64,000 nt of DNA from JAOXRU01 sp965247735. Its GTDB lineage: Bacteria; Bacteroidota; Bacteroidia; Flavobacteriales; Flavobacteriaceae. A program made the position numbers and the translations under genes. Positions 8,718 to 16,653 of the stretch are shown here, in pieces. The notes below the pieces were generated by a model. The model was not told where the DNA came from, ran no database searches, and saw nothing but the letters and a program-made list of their open reading frames with translations. The stretch spans positions 1,612,001 through 1,676,000 of the forward strand of contig CBDFHN010000002.1 of the NCBI GenBank assembly GCA_965247735.1, read 5' to 3'. Each line of letters opens with the position of its first letter. Position 1 is the stretch's first letter.

Positions 8718-9941
8718 CTATTTACTTAAGTCCCAAACAAACCCAATGGAATTTAACTTTTTTATTTGAAGTGGAGTCAGTTCCCCATTTCTCATCTTTA
8801 TTCGTTGACCATATGCCCATCTATATAATGGCTTATTGAAAGTACTAGTGGGGAAGGATTTATGTGTGTCCAAATGTTTTTTATAAGCTAAAAAAACACG
8901 TTCCCAATGTGGATTGGATGCTTTGGATGCCCATATAAATCCAATTTTATTTAACTGTTTTATTCTCGAAGCACTTAATCTTTTGTCATTTTTATGAACT
9001 CGTTGTGTATATACCCAATCTCTCAGTGCTTTATTTGTATTTACATCGGGATAAGCATCATGGGTTTTTAAATGGGCTATTAATTCATGATATGTATTGT
9101 CCCACAATACATCAATCTGTTTTACAGCTGTCCACTTAAAACCAATTTTATTTAGTCTTTCAATTCTTAAAGGGCTTAATTTTCCTTGGAGTTTCTTTTT
9201 TCTTTGGGTAGCAACCCAGGAGTGTATTTTTTGATTTTCTAGTGGTGTAGGATAGTACTTATGCTTTTCTAGATGTTTTTTTAATAGTAAGCATACCTCT
9301 TCCCATTCATTTTGTTTAAAAGAAGACCAAACAAACCCAAACTCATTAAGTTTTTTAATCTTAATAGCACTTAATTCTCCTTTTTGCTCCTTTCTCCTTA
9401 ATCGCCGTACCCAATCGGACAATATTTCATTTGTATTTATGTTAGGATATGAATTGTATTTATCTATATATTCTTGTAGTTTTTGCAATTTTTTCTCCCA
9501 TTTTCTAGTGACAATACTTATCCAAACAAAATTTATTTCATTTAGCATATCAATTTCATACTCCGATAGTTTATTCTTTTCTTTTCTACGACGTTGCTTA
9601 CTAACCCAAGATGCCAGTCTAGGGCTGTTTACTGGACGAGGGTATATACCATTAGTTTCAATATATTTTTTAAGTGTTAAATAATTAGTGTCCCAAGTAT
9701 TTATGTCATTATTTTCCCATATAAACCCCCATTGATTTAATAGCTCAACACGTGAAGTCCCCAAATTATTATACTTGTGTCTTGTTCTTTGAGCAGAAAC
9801 CCATTTGCTTATTTTAGGATTATCACCCTGTACGGGATATTTATTATATTGTGCCACATATTCTTTGAGCTTTTTAAAATTAAGAAGCCATTTTGCAGAT
9901 ATTGGATATTTTTCTTTTTTATATAAACTCTTATTGTTCAA
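8718..9941 (-). CDS. Free-standing protein of six helicase-associated (HA) repeats
   Basis: A 407-residue protein made almost wholly of six ~62-65-residue repeats. Each begins with W and a helix (e.g. WEKKLQKLQEYIDKYNSYP), continues with a W-V-x-x-Q-R or similar basic helix (SKWVSAQRTR, ASWVSKQRRR, HSWVATQRKK) and ends with L-N-x-x-G-F-x-W (KLNEFGFVW, RLNKIGFKW). This is the Helicase-associated domain pattern (PF03457), normally found in tandem after superfamily 2 helicases. No ATPase motifs are present here, so it is a repeat-only protein. The many Lys/Arg and the parent family suggest nucleic acid binding. It sits alone between the T6SS operon and the mobilization genes and may be cargo of the mobile island. 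Its molecular function is unknown. Confidence 0.85.
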   Translation of the reverse strand: MNNKSLYKKEKYPISAKWLLNFKKLKEYVAQYNKYPVQGDNPKISKWVSAQRTRHKYNNLGTSRVELLNQWGFIWENNDINTWDTNYLTLKKYIETNGIYPRPVNSPRLASWVSKQRRRKEKNKLSEYEIDMLNEINFVWISIVTRKWEKKLQKLQEYIDKYNSYPNINTNEILSDWVRRLRRKEQKGELSAIKIKKLNEFGFVWSSFKQNEWEEVCLLLKKHLEKHKYYPTPLENQKIHSWVATQRKKKLQGKLSPLRIERLNKIGFKWTAVKQIDVLWDNTYHELIAHLKTHDAYPDVNTNKALRDWVYTQRVHKNDKRLSASRIKQLNKIGFIWASKASNPHWERVFLAYKKHLDTHKSFPTSTFNKPLYRWAYGQRIKMRNGELTPLQIKKLNSIGFVWDLSK

Positions 9942-10130
9942 ACTAACTATTAGTTACATTAATACTAGTAAAAGTAAGAATTTTCCTTTAACCGTTTTTT
10001 TCTAAAAGTCATTTAATTTTAAGATGACAAAATACTTCAATTCCTTGGATCATCTTTTCCTTTGAAAAATTGAAGTAAAAAACATTTATGATGGAGAATA
10101 CTTTGTCTAACACTATTCCCTCTACTTTCT

Positions 10131-11720
10131 TTAAACTACAAAAATAGACCGAACTTCCGAATGGATCCTATCAAAATTACCCTGTAATTGCTTTTGAGAA
10201 TACTTTTTGGGTTTTGGCAAGCTCCTTTTAATATGAGGTAGCATAAACTGAACTTTTCTATCCTTTCCATCAGCAAACACAATAAATTCACCTTCATTTA
10301 ATCCATAGAAAGCAGCTGCCCTTGTTTTTGCCACTTCTTTCTCCCCTTCTGTTACTCGTGTATCAAAATTAAGATTGTGTCCTTTATTTATGCTTATCGT
10401 TTGCTTTTTCACAATTTCAAAAAAGCGTTCATAATACCTTGCTGTATCTGGATCATTAGCTTTACCAAAAAACTGATAAGATAAATTACTCAAAATCGCT
10501 TTACTAGCCTTATCACCATACATAATATCATTTTGAATCTTATCTTGTAAAACATATAAGCAAACAATATTGTAACTTCTTAATGTAGCAGGAATACGAT
10601 GCATATTTAACAACCGAATAGTAGAAGCCTCTTCCATTAGCACAAAAGAAGGACTTCGCTTTCGCTCACACATCTGTTTGGTAATCGTATGCATAATAGT
10701 AGCAATAACAGGCGCAAGAGAAGATTCTCTTTTTGGGTTATTCACTAAGGAAATAACAGCTTGGTTGCTAGGGTTATTTACATCCAAAGGAACTTCATCG
10801 GCAGAGAGCACCATGAATATTTTATGGGTTGAAATTTTCTTAAAAGCATTAGCTAAGGTACTTCTAATACCAGCCGTTTGTCTATCAGAATCAATTCCAC
10901 TAATAAAAGCATCAGCCATTGCTTTTGAGGTAAGGTTAACTTTTAAAAAACGTACTAATGCTTTAGTAGTAAGATACTGATACAAAGCAATCAAATGAGG
11001 GATTGTACAATACTCTTTATAATCCGTTTTTAGTCTCCAAATAATACCGCTAATCAATCCTTCAGCTGCATCATTAAAAAAACGTGCCACACCTACGCTT
11101 CCACTTTCTTTTATTTCTAAAAGATTCTCCAATAAAACCCGAGATATTTCATAAACACTTTCTTCATCTGGTATATACTTTGGTGCAATTGGATTTACTT
11201 TATGATAAATTGGATCAAAAGAAATGATGTAAAAACTAGTAGCACTATTCTCAAATAAAGGGTAACACATTTCGGTAATCTCAAAATGTTTGTAATCATG
11301 AATTACACCACAAAACCCATGATTACTAAAATGAACTAAAGTTTGGTAAACTACACTTTCTGTTTTTCCACTACCTGATGCACCTATAATGGAAATGCCT
11401 CGTTTAATATTCTCCAAAATAAGTTCTTTCCCAACTACATTTAATGTCATTCTGAATTCTTTGAGATGCTTGCTTTTCTTATGTGTTCCCATAAACACAT
11501 AAAAACAAAGATTAACAAGTTGGATAGGCAATAGCAAAACCAAAATAGATTTTAAAAAAATGAGCAATTCATAATAATGAAAAGCACAGCCTGCACAAAC
11601 AAGATTAATTACTGATGCATATAAAAATCCATTTTTTAGACCTTTAACCAAAAAATATGATACTGCACTGCTAATGAGTAGAACAGGAATAAAAAGCAGT
11701 ATCAATTCATTTTGTCTCAT
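10131..11720 (-). CDS. VirD4/TraG-like conjugative coupling protein
   Basis: A 529-residue protein with N-terminal membrane segments (roughly residues 5-25, 31-50 and 52-76), then a P-loop ATPase: Walker A GASGSGKTE at 113-121, a Walker B-like FVLMEEAS and a TraM/TraG-C type segment (LRSYNIVCLYVLQDKIQNDI). This is the architecture of type IV coupling proteins, hexameric inner-membrane ATPases that hand relaxase-bound DNA to a secretion channel. It starts 6 bases after the relaxase stop and is the distal gene of the mob operon. No mating-pair-formation genes are visible, so transfer would depend on a helper conjugation system. In Bacteroidota mobilization loci such proteins are called MobC or TraG-like. 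Confidence 0.88.
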   Translation of the reverse strand: MRQNELILLFIPVLLISSAVSYFLVKGLKNGFLYASVINLVCAGCAFHYYELLIFLKSILVLLLPIQLVNLCFYVFMGTHKKSKHLKEFRMTLNVVGKELILENIKRGISIIGASGSGKTESVVYQTLVHFSNHGFCGVIHDYKHFEITEMCYPLFENSATSFYIISFDPIYHKVNPIAPKYIPDEESVYEISRVLLENLLEIKESGSVGVARFFNDAAEGLISGIIWRLKTDYKEYCTIPHLIALYQYLTTKALVRFLKVNLTSKAMADAFISGIDSDRQTAGIRSTLANAFKKISTHKIFMVLSADEVPLDVNNPSNQAVISLVNNPKRESSLAPVIATIMHTITKQMCERKRSPSFVLMEEASTIRLLNMHRIPATLRSYNIVCLYVLQDKIQNDIMYGDKASKAILSNLSYQFFGKANDPDTARYYERFFEIVKKQTISINKGHNLNFDTRVTEGEKEVAKTRAAAFYGLNEGEFIVFADGKDRKVQFMLPHIKRSLPKPKKYSQKQLQGNFDRIHSEVRSIFVV

Positions 11721-11726
11721 AAAATA

Positions 11727-12746
11727 TCAAATTTCAATAGCACCAGATTTAATAGCCATTTCAAGATTTCTCTTTAACATCTTAAAAGCTTTATAGGCTA
11801 ATTGCACACTGCTTGTAGGAACAGATGGAATAAAAACCCCTGATTGGCGCAGCATTTTAAACGCCACTTGCTTTTCATTCAGAGGTAAACTCATTAAACT
11901 AGCAAAAAACAATTTTGGGTTAGCGATAAACATTTTCCTCGAATGATATTTTTCAACGAAATTTCGATTGTAATCAAAAAGCTTATCAAATGTTTTTTCT
12001 GCATCAAGGTAAAACTGATCGCGATTAAATCCACTTTTAACCACTTTACCATTAAGTATTGTTTCTGACTCTTTATGTTTAGCTCCAGGACTCAATCCAA
12101 ATGTATTTGTAATATCCTTACGACTTATAATGATGTGGATATGTGTTTGCAATCCTTCTTTTTTCATCCCAGCAGTAATAAGCTTCCCCCCAAACTTATG
12201 AGGTGCCATTTCTTTTAAATGTTCAATCTCTTTTTTAACCTTATCAATAGAACCCGATAATTCTCTATTTCTGATTCTAACAATATCATGTTCCAATTTT
12301 GCTATTTGTTTTCGGAAAGGAGCATTTTCCTTGATCTCTTTATCAAAACCTTTAAAAGAGCGTTCATGTTCAATTTTGGCAAAATACAAGAGATCATTAA
12401 CCATTATTTTTTTATCTCTATAAAAGTTATCAGCATAGGTATTCATGATTTCACGAATGTAGCTCCGTAGCTTTTGAGAATCATTATTAATATATTTCAA
12501 TTCTTTTGCACTAGGACTAACAATAATTGAATAAAACTTTGGAGTCTCTTTTTTTAGCTTAGCCGTATTTCCATCAATTTTATCAATAACTATTTCTGGA
12601 GATACATAGTCATTGTTTTGATCAAAAAAATGTTCTTGAAGTTCAATAGGTTTCCCTTCATTTTCTTTCTCAAGATATTCCACAAAATTGGTAACACTAG
12701 CCTGATAAGTAGATTCCATTTTTTGAGCTGTTATTGCGATGTACAT
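11727..12746 (-). CDS. mobB: MobB-type relaxase (DUF5712 family)
   Basis: A 339-residue protein matching Bacteroidota MobB/DUF5712 relaxases: FYSIIVSPSAKELKYI (71-86), YFAKIEHERSFKG (121-133) and the histidine motif THIHIIISRKD (201-211), the metal-binding HxH of the relaxase fold. A candidate nucleophilic Tyr lies near the N-terminus (Y2 or Y14). Its role would be to nick oriT and lead the transferred strand. The ATG overlaps the stop of the upstream BfmA-like gene by one base (TAATG), implying translational coupling; the coupling-protein gene follows after 6 bases. The family name is from motif recognition; which Tyr is catalytic is not certain. Confidence 0.85.
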   Translation of the reverse strand: MYIAITAQKMESTYQASVTNFVEYLEKENEGKPIELQEHFFDQNNDYVSPEIVIDKIDGNTAKLKKETPKFYSIIVSPSAKELKYINNDSQKLRSYIREIMNTYADNFYRDKKIMVNDLLYFAKIEHERSFKGFDKEIKENAPFRKQIAKLEHDIVRIRNRELSGSIDKVKKEIEHLKEMAPHKFGGKLITAGMKKEGLQTHIHIIISRKDITNTFGLSPGAKHKESETILNGKVVKSGFNRDQFYLDAEKTFDKLFDYNRNFVEKYHSRKMFIANPKLFFASLMSLPLNEKQVAFKMLRQSGVFIPSVPTSSVQLAYKAFKMLKRNLEMAIKSGAIEI

Positions 12747-13330
12747 TATGCTATACTATTTAGGCTTCTTTTTATTTTTATTATTTCATCTTCTGTTAAT
12801 GCTAATTTTAAATATGGGTTTCCAAAATTGCTTTTTACAGGAACAATATTTTTAAGGATCGTATCAAGATGATGTAATGCTATTTCGTGATCCATATATA
12901 GCTTATCATATGTAGTTTTTGATACCGTATTTTCATTCTGGTGCTTATCAATTTCTTCTTTTACTAACATCAATTTTCGCTCCACCAGAACAGGTTCGTC
13001 ATCCATCATTTTCTCTTCAAATAATGATTGTAACAATGCTGCTGTAGGTTTAGTTTGCTGTTTTTCTATTTCTTTGATTATAGCAATCGATGCATTAATT
13101 CTCTTTTTTATATTCCTTTCTAAATCATGTAAACTTCCTGAGACAGAATCAAAAGGAGATAGTTGATTGATTTCAAAGAATCTCAACATTGCCGCTAAGG
13201 TTTCCGTATTAGAAGAGGCTATCTTTTTTGAAAACAAACGAAACTGTATAGCAGTACTTTTTTTGAAATTAACCGCTGAAAAATCATATTTTGAGTATTC
13301 TTCCATTTTTTGCTGTAAAAACAACCCCAT
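12746..13330 (-). CDS. BfmA/BtgA-family mobilization accessory protein
   Basis: A 194-residue protein whose N-terminal third resembles the BfmA/BtgA family of Bacteroidota mobilization proteins: a ribbon-helix-helix-like DNA-binding segment (STAIQFRLFSKKIASSN, then TLAAMLRFFEINQLSPFD). A Lys/Glu-rich helical tail follows, suggesting a coiled coil (ERNIKKRINASIAIIKEIEK). Such proteins bind oriT and help the relaxase. It is the first gene of the three-gene mob operon, and its stop overlaps the relaxase start. A candidate oriT with direct and inverted repeats lies about 110 bases upstream of its start, as expected for this family. Confidence 0.82.
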   Translation of the reverse strand: MGLFLQQKMEEYSKYDFSAVNFKKSTAIQFRLFSKKIASSNTETLAAMLRFFEINQLSPFDSVSGSLHDLERNIKKRINASIAIIKEIEKQQTKPTAALLQSLFEEKMMDDEPVLVERKLMLVKEEIDKHQNENTVSKTTYDKLYMDHEIALHHLDTILKNIVPVKSNFGNPYLKLALTEDEIIKIKRSLNSIA

Positions 13331-13436
13331 TTATAAGGGTTTCAAGGTTATTTGCTGTAAATCAACGTTTTTGTTTCTTTTTATGAGTTCAAACAAACTC
13401 AGTAAACACAAGGCTTACGGAGTAATGAACAACTAG

Positions 13437-13511
13437 TATCATCGCTTTAGCGTGATACCCTCTTGCTATTCCTTTTTGTCCCTATTCCTTTTTGTCCCAT
13501 CGGGACAAAAA
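13437..13511. other. Candidate origin of transfer (oriT)
   Basis: Upstream of the mob operon three repeat structures are packed into 75 bases. There is an imperfect palindrome at 13437-13457 (TATCATCGCT/AGCGTGATA). A perfect 16-base tandem direct repeat follows (CTATTCCTTTTTGTCC at 13466-13481 and 13482-13497). A perfect 10-base inverted repeat TTTTTGTCCC/GGGACAAAAA (13489-13498 and 13502-13511) has a 3-base loop. Iterons plus an inverted repeat next to relaxase genes are the usual form of oriT. The hairpin alone could also be a terminator. The nick site is not identifiable by eye. Confidence 0.5.
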
Positions 13512-13748
13512 TTTTCAAATCCACCACCTCCATAAAAAGCAGGTAACTTTATCATTGCAAAAACAATATTAATTGACTCTTTTAAAGTTAAGAGGAAGGT
13601 TTTAAATACAAAAATGAGATTCGTTTCCAAATGAAATCCTTTCTCAACGGAATTTAGGAAACATTGCAAATGAAGATTTTAAAACGTCAGACACTATAAG
13701 TTAAATACAAAAAACAAACCCTCGAAAAACTTCAAGGGCTGTTAGAGA

Positions 13749-13946
13749 TTAGAGGTTAAACACATAACAACAACTGTAAAGATTCCGTTGTGCTTCTTCA
13801 TCCAATAACGAATCATAATTAAGAAAATGATCAAGAGTATATTTTTTAAGTTCTTTACCAAATTCTCTTTTGGCATCCTGTTTGGAATCATATAACAATC
13901 GTTGCTGAGTAGTTACATCAAGATTGTTGAAATTTAAATAAACCAT
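13749..13946 (-). CDS. Small conserved hypothetical protein of mobile islands
   Basis: A 65-residue protein (MVYLNFNNLDVTTQQRLLYD... ending YSCCYVFNL). I recall similar short proteins with the TQQRLL and YNYVFNL-like ends in Bacteroidota mobile regions, but the function is unknown. It looks helical and charged, without signal peptide or membrane segment. It lies 25 bases after the radC-like stop and is probably transcribed with it. Confidence 0.6.
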   Translation of the reverse strand: MVYLNFNNLDVTTQQRLLYDSKQDAKREFGKELKKYTLDHFLNYDSLLDEEAQRNLYSCCYVFNL

Positions 13947-13971
13947 GGAGTAATCGTTTTAGCAAATTAGT

Positions 13972-14421
13972 TTATAAATCTCCATTATCCGAAAAACTAT
14001 AATACTTTCCGTCGGGTGATAATATTAAATGATCCAATAATTTGATATCAAATAGTGCTGCTGCTTTTTTTATTTTATTGGTGATTTCTATATCCTGTAA
14101 GCTAGGTTTAAGTTTAGCCGATGGATGATTATGACATAAAATTATTCCTGTGCTGACAGTCTTTAAAACCACCCCAAATAGTATTCTTAAATCTATCAAC
14201 GTAGCCGTAATACCACCCTGTGATAATTGATATATGCCTTTCACCTTATTGCTATTATTTAGTAATACAATTTTGAAAGATTCATGTAGACCAATTGTGT
14301 CTTTACTCCAATGTTCAAACAGCATTTTAGAAGCATCCTCAGAGGACTTAATTTCCTGCCAAAAAGTAGCAGAAATTCGTTCTTTATAACTCACTTTTAT
14401 TTCGTTAACTTTATTTTTCAT
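13972..14421 (-). CDS. RadC-like JAB/JAMM domain protein
   Basis: A 149-residue protein consisting mainly of the RadC/JAB domain. The metal-binding JAMM signature HNHPSAKLKPSLQD is complete (H97, H99, S107, D110), with a Glu near residue 48. The chromosomal RadC is ~220 residues with an N-terminal helix-hairpin-helix region; this short form lacks it and is the type common on Bacteroidota mobile elements and near antirestriction genes. JAMM proteins are often metal-dependent isopeptidases, but the function of RadC itself is unresolved. It lies between ssb and the 65-residue gene, in the same direction. Confidence 0.85.
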   Translation of the reverse strand: MKNKVNEIKVSYKERISATFWQEIKSSEDASKMLFEHWSKDTIGLHESFKIVLLNNSNKVKGIYQLSQGGITATLIDLRILFGVVLKTVSTGIILCHNHPSAKLKPSLQDIEITNKIKKAAALFDIKLLDHLILSPDGKYYSFSDNGDL

Positions 14422-14483
14422 TACCTATTTCTTTTAAGTTGATACTATAAGGGTGAATCCGATTAAAGTTTCACCCTAATTAT

Positions 14484-14819
14484 TTAATTCCCTCCTAGTA
14501 ATAGAATTTCTTTAACTTCTACTTCAGTTATAGATCGTTTTTCACCATTCCCTGTAGTATAGGAACGAGACTTTAATTTTCCAGTAATGGCAATTTCTTT
14601 GCCTTTAGCTGCATAATTTTCTGCAATTTCAGCAAGCTTACCCCATGCTACAACTGTATGCCAATTGGTATTTGTTTTTTTCTCTCCTTCTTTACTCTTG
14701 TAGTATTCATTAGTAGCTAAGGAGAATCGAGCTACTTTTTTACCGCTTTCTAACATTGTAACCTTTGGTTCATCCCCAAGATTACCAATTAACTGGACGT
14801 GATTCTTTAATGTACTCAT
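14484..14819 (-). CDS. ssb: Single-stranded DNA-binding protein
   Basis: A 111-residue protein that is nearly all OB-fold: the N-terminal LKNHVQLIGNLGDEPKV, VARFSLATNEYYK, then TNWHTVVAWGKLAEIAENY and GKEIAITGKLKSRSY are the conserved SSB strands. It ends just after the fold (EVKEILLLGGN), lacking the acidic flexible tail (D-D-I-P-F type) through which full-length SSB recruits repair proteins. Short tail-less SSBs of this kind are typical of plasmids and integrative elements and protect the transferred strand. It precedes the radC-like gene in the island. Confidence 0.92.
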   Translation of the reverse strand: MSTLKNHVQLIGNLGDEPKVTMLESGKKVARFSLATNEYYKSKEGEKKTNTNWHTVVAWGKLAEIAENYAAKGKEIAITGKLKSRSYTTGNGEKRSITEVEVKEILLLGGN

Positions 14820-14991
14820 ACTTGAAAAATTTAAGATTAATACTAATTGAAATTGATTTACTTGTTATATCTGGAGCGTTTTCCTTTTTTCCATTACCAA
14901 TGGTTTTTAAACTTTTTGAGGTTGCTTCCATTTGCTGTTTGTTATTCGATTTCATGTGATTCAGTTTTAGATTTACTTTATACAGAGCCAT
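14782..14991 (-). CDS. Possible small lysine-rich protein overlapping the ssb start
   Basis: A 69-codon frame (MALYKVNLKLNHMKSNNKQQ...) that starts 172 bases upstream of ssb and runs 38 bases into it in another frame. A purine-rich AAAAAAAGG lies 8 bases before the ATG, and the sequence is Lys/Asn/Ser-rich. No family is recognised. It may be a real leader gene coupled to ssb or only a chance frame in the ssb leader. Confidence 0.3.
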   Translation of the reverse strand: MALYKVNLKLNHMKSNNKQQMEATSKSLKTIGNGKKENAPDITSKSISISINLKFFKYEYIKESRPVNW

Positions 14992-14997
14992 CGCTGT

Positions 14998-15128
14998 TAC
15001 CTTTTTTTGATGCTGACGGTATTACAATATTTTTGGAATGTATTCGTATAAAAAGGAGGCTGTTTTTGACTCCGGCTTTATGCCGTATGCATTCCAAAAA
15101 TGTTGTTGTTTTGCTTATCAAAAAAGGG
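14998..15128. repeat. Long imperfect inverted repeat upstream of the ssb operon
   Basis: The arms 15026-15052 and 15077-15104 are near-complements (ATTTTTGGAATGTATTCGTA against TGCCGTATGCATTCCAAAAA, with few mismatches). Weaker complementarity extends outward to the T-run near 15001 and the A-run near 15124. A small nested hairpin CGGC-TTTAT-GCCG sits at ~15073-15085. On the minus strand this would be a large structured leader ending just before the 14991 start. It could be a regulatory leader, a replication or transfer structure such as a single-strand origin, or a miniature element. Confidence 0.55.
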
Positions 15129-15855
15129 AATAGTGATGGCGGCTAAAGTCTATCTATAAAGCAGCTGAAAAGAATAAAAAACACGGAAGCAACCTTAAAA
15201 TGAAACTAGAAATTTTGTTTGTTTTGGAATAGAATGTTAATTCGAGTTAATTTCTGATAAGAGACTAGTATCAATAACTGTATTCATCGTGAATACACAA
15301 TCCTCTTGATACAGACATATTCAATGTACGCTCCGCTCCAATAAATAGAATCATTGACAGTGGTTTTTATAAAAAAAATCTTGATTCGAAAAACCTACAA
15401 CCTCGGTGCAAGCACAGAAAATCTGTTTTCAGAAATATTTTTTATTTCGATGCAAGCATCTCATAAATTAAACCCTTTAGTGAGATTAAAATACGCTTTT
15501 TGCCAGCCATATTTATTACTTTATTACGATAATACTAGGTTTTTTCGTGAAAAATAGCGCCATTCATGAAAAATAAAAACCCAAAACGTCAAAAAACTTA
15601 TATCCTTGTACCCAGTAAACTAAACAAAAAATATCGATTTTTTCTAATGAAAAACCAAAGTACCATGAACTCTAATAAAAAGAAACTTATTTAACGGATA
15701 AACAATACCTCTCAGAAACCTATCCTATCTATTGATTTTTAATATTTTAATACGTGGTTTTTAACAAGACTATTTAAAGAAGTTTGACCTAAAAAAAAGA
15801 ATCGAACATTTTTTGGAGATAAAATATATAACTCCTCAAGTTTTTTTTTACAAAA
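15129..15855. other. Non-coding stretch at island edge, no gene seen
   Basis: About 730 bases without a supportable gene. The one sizeable plus-strand frame (15354-15557) shows no protein-like composition. The sequence is A/T-rich with short local repeats (TCGATGCAAGCA/TCGGTGCAAGCA). It probably marks the junction between the mobilizable island and the transposase remnant. Confidence 0.5.
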
Positions 15856-16119
15856 ATGAAAGATAAGTTCAATTTAGAAATATTAACGCCCGTAAAGGCT
15901 ACCAAAGGAATGTCTGTCTTAAAAAAAATAATAGAGCTACAAACGATCTGTATTCAAGGGCAGTATCTAATTAGACAACCCATTGAAGCATTATTTAGTT
16001 GGCTCATTGAAAAAGAATTCATACAAAAAGCCAGTAAAGACAGGTCTACTAAAGGGTTGATTCTTAATGCTTACGAAAGATTATCTGCTGCTTTTATTAC
16101 ATTAATTTTTAACTCTTGA
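15856..16119 (+). pseudogene. Transposase C-terminal remnant (DDE-type)
   Basis: An 87-codon frame matching the C-terminal end of a Bacteroidota DDE transposase: the segment YLIRQPIEALFSWLIEKEFI followed by QKASKDRSTKGLI and LSAAFITLIFNS is the R-x-x-I-E-x-x-F-x-W-L pattern carrying the last catalytic Glu, then the usual hydrophobic end. The N-terminal and central parts are missing; upstream sequence in the same frame has stops and no recognisable transposase. It is a dead insertion-sequence fragment. The exact IS family cannot be fixed by eye. Confidence 0.7.
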
Positions 16120-16138
16120 TTCGCATAATTAGTATTTT

Positions 16139-16486
16139 ATGAAAAGTGATACATACAAACGCTTAAAAAAGGCATCTAGGGAAAGTGATACCGCTATTAA
16201 AGCAATTTTGATTGATAGACTAATTATATTATGTCTCTATGTTTTAATTCTTTCTGCTATCATCATCTATATATTATTAGATTCAAAATGGTTATTAGAT
16301 CTCTTGCAAGAAAATAATATTCACATTAGTCATACAGAACTGTACACCTACATTTTAATTGTTGCAATAATACTTGTTTATTTGGGTGGTATAATATGCA
16401 TTTTACCGAATGCTGCCCAAAAAAATGAAATAAAATTTAAAAATTTCTTAGAAGAACAAATAAAAGAAGACAAAAACAGATTATAG
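16139..16486 (+). CDS. Small membrane protein of unknown function
   Basis: A 115-residue protein with two transmembrane segments (about 27-47, LIILCLYVLILSAIIIYILL; about 68-90, YTYILIVAIILVYLGGIICI), a basic N-terminus (KRLKKASRESD) and a charged C-terminal tail (EEQIKEDKNRL). The short loop between the segments contains DLLQENNIHISHTE. No family is recognised. It begins 19 bases after the transposase remnant and is followed by 167 bases with no gene. Confidence 0.6.
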   Translation: MKSDTYKRLKKASRESDTAIKAILIDRLIILCLYVLILSAIIIYILLDSKWLLDLLQENNIHISHTELYTYILIVAIILVYLGGIICILPNAAQKNEIKFKNFLEEQIKEDKNRL

Positions 16487-16653
16487 TAATAATTTAATAT
16501 TTTATCATAATTAACCTATAAAATATTGATAATAATTATAGATGATCTAATAATAAATTGCATATGTTTTTTCTCGTAGTAGATGAAGTAAAATTATGGA
16601 CTCAATAAATTATTCTCTTTTCCAAAGAGCGTATAACATCTTAACAATCAATA

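Noticed and set aside
13466..13669. 67-codon minus-strand frame ending in a GGGGFENFCPDGTKRN-like segment
   Set aside because: It runs through the direct and inverted repeats of the candidate oriT, and its sequence follows from those repeats rather than from a protein family.
15354..15557. 67-codon plus-strand frame in the island-edge gap
   Set aside because: No protein-like pattern or recognisable family, and no neighbours to support it.
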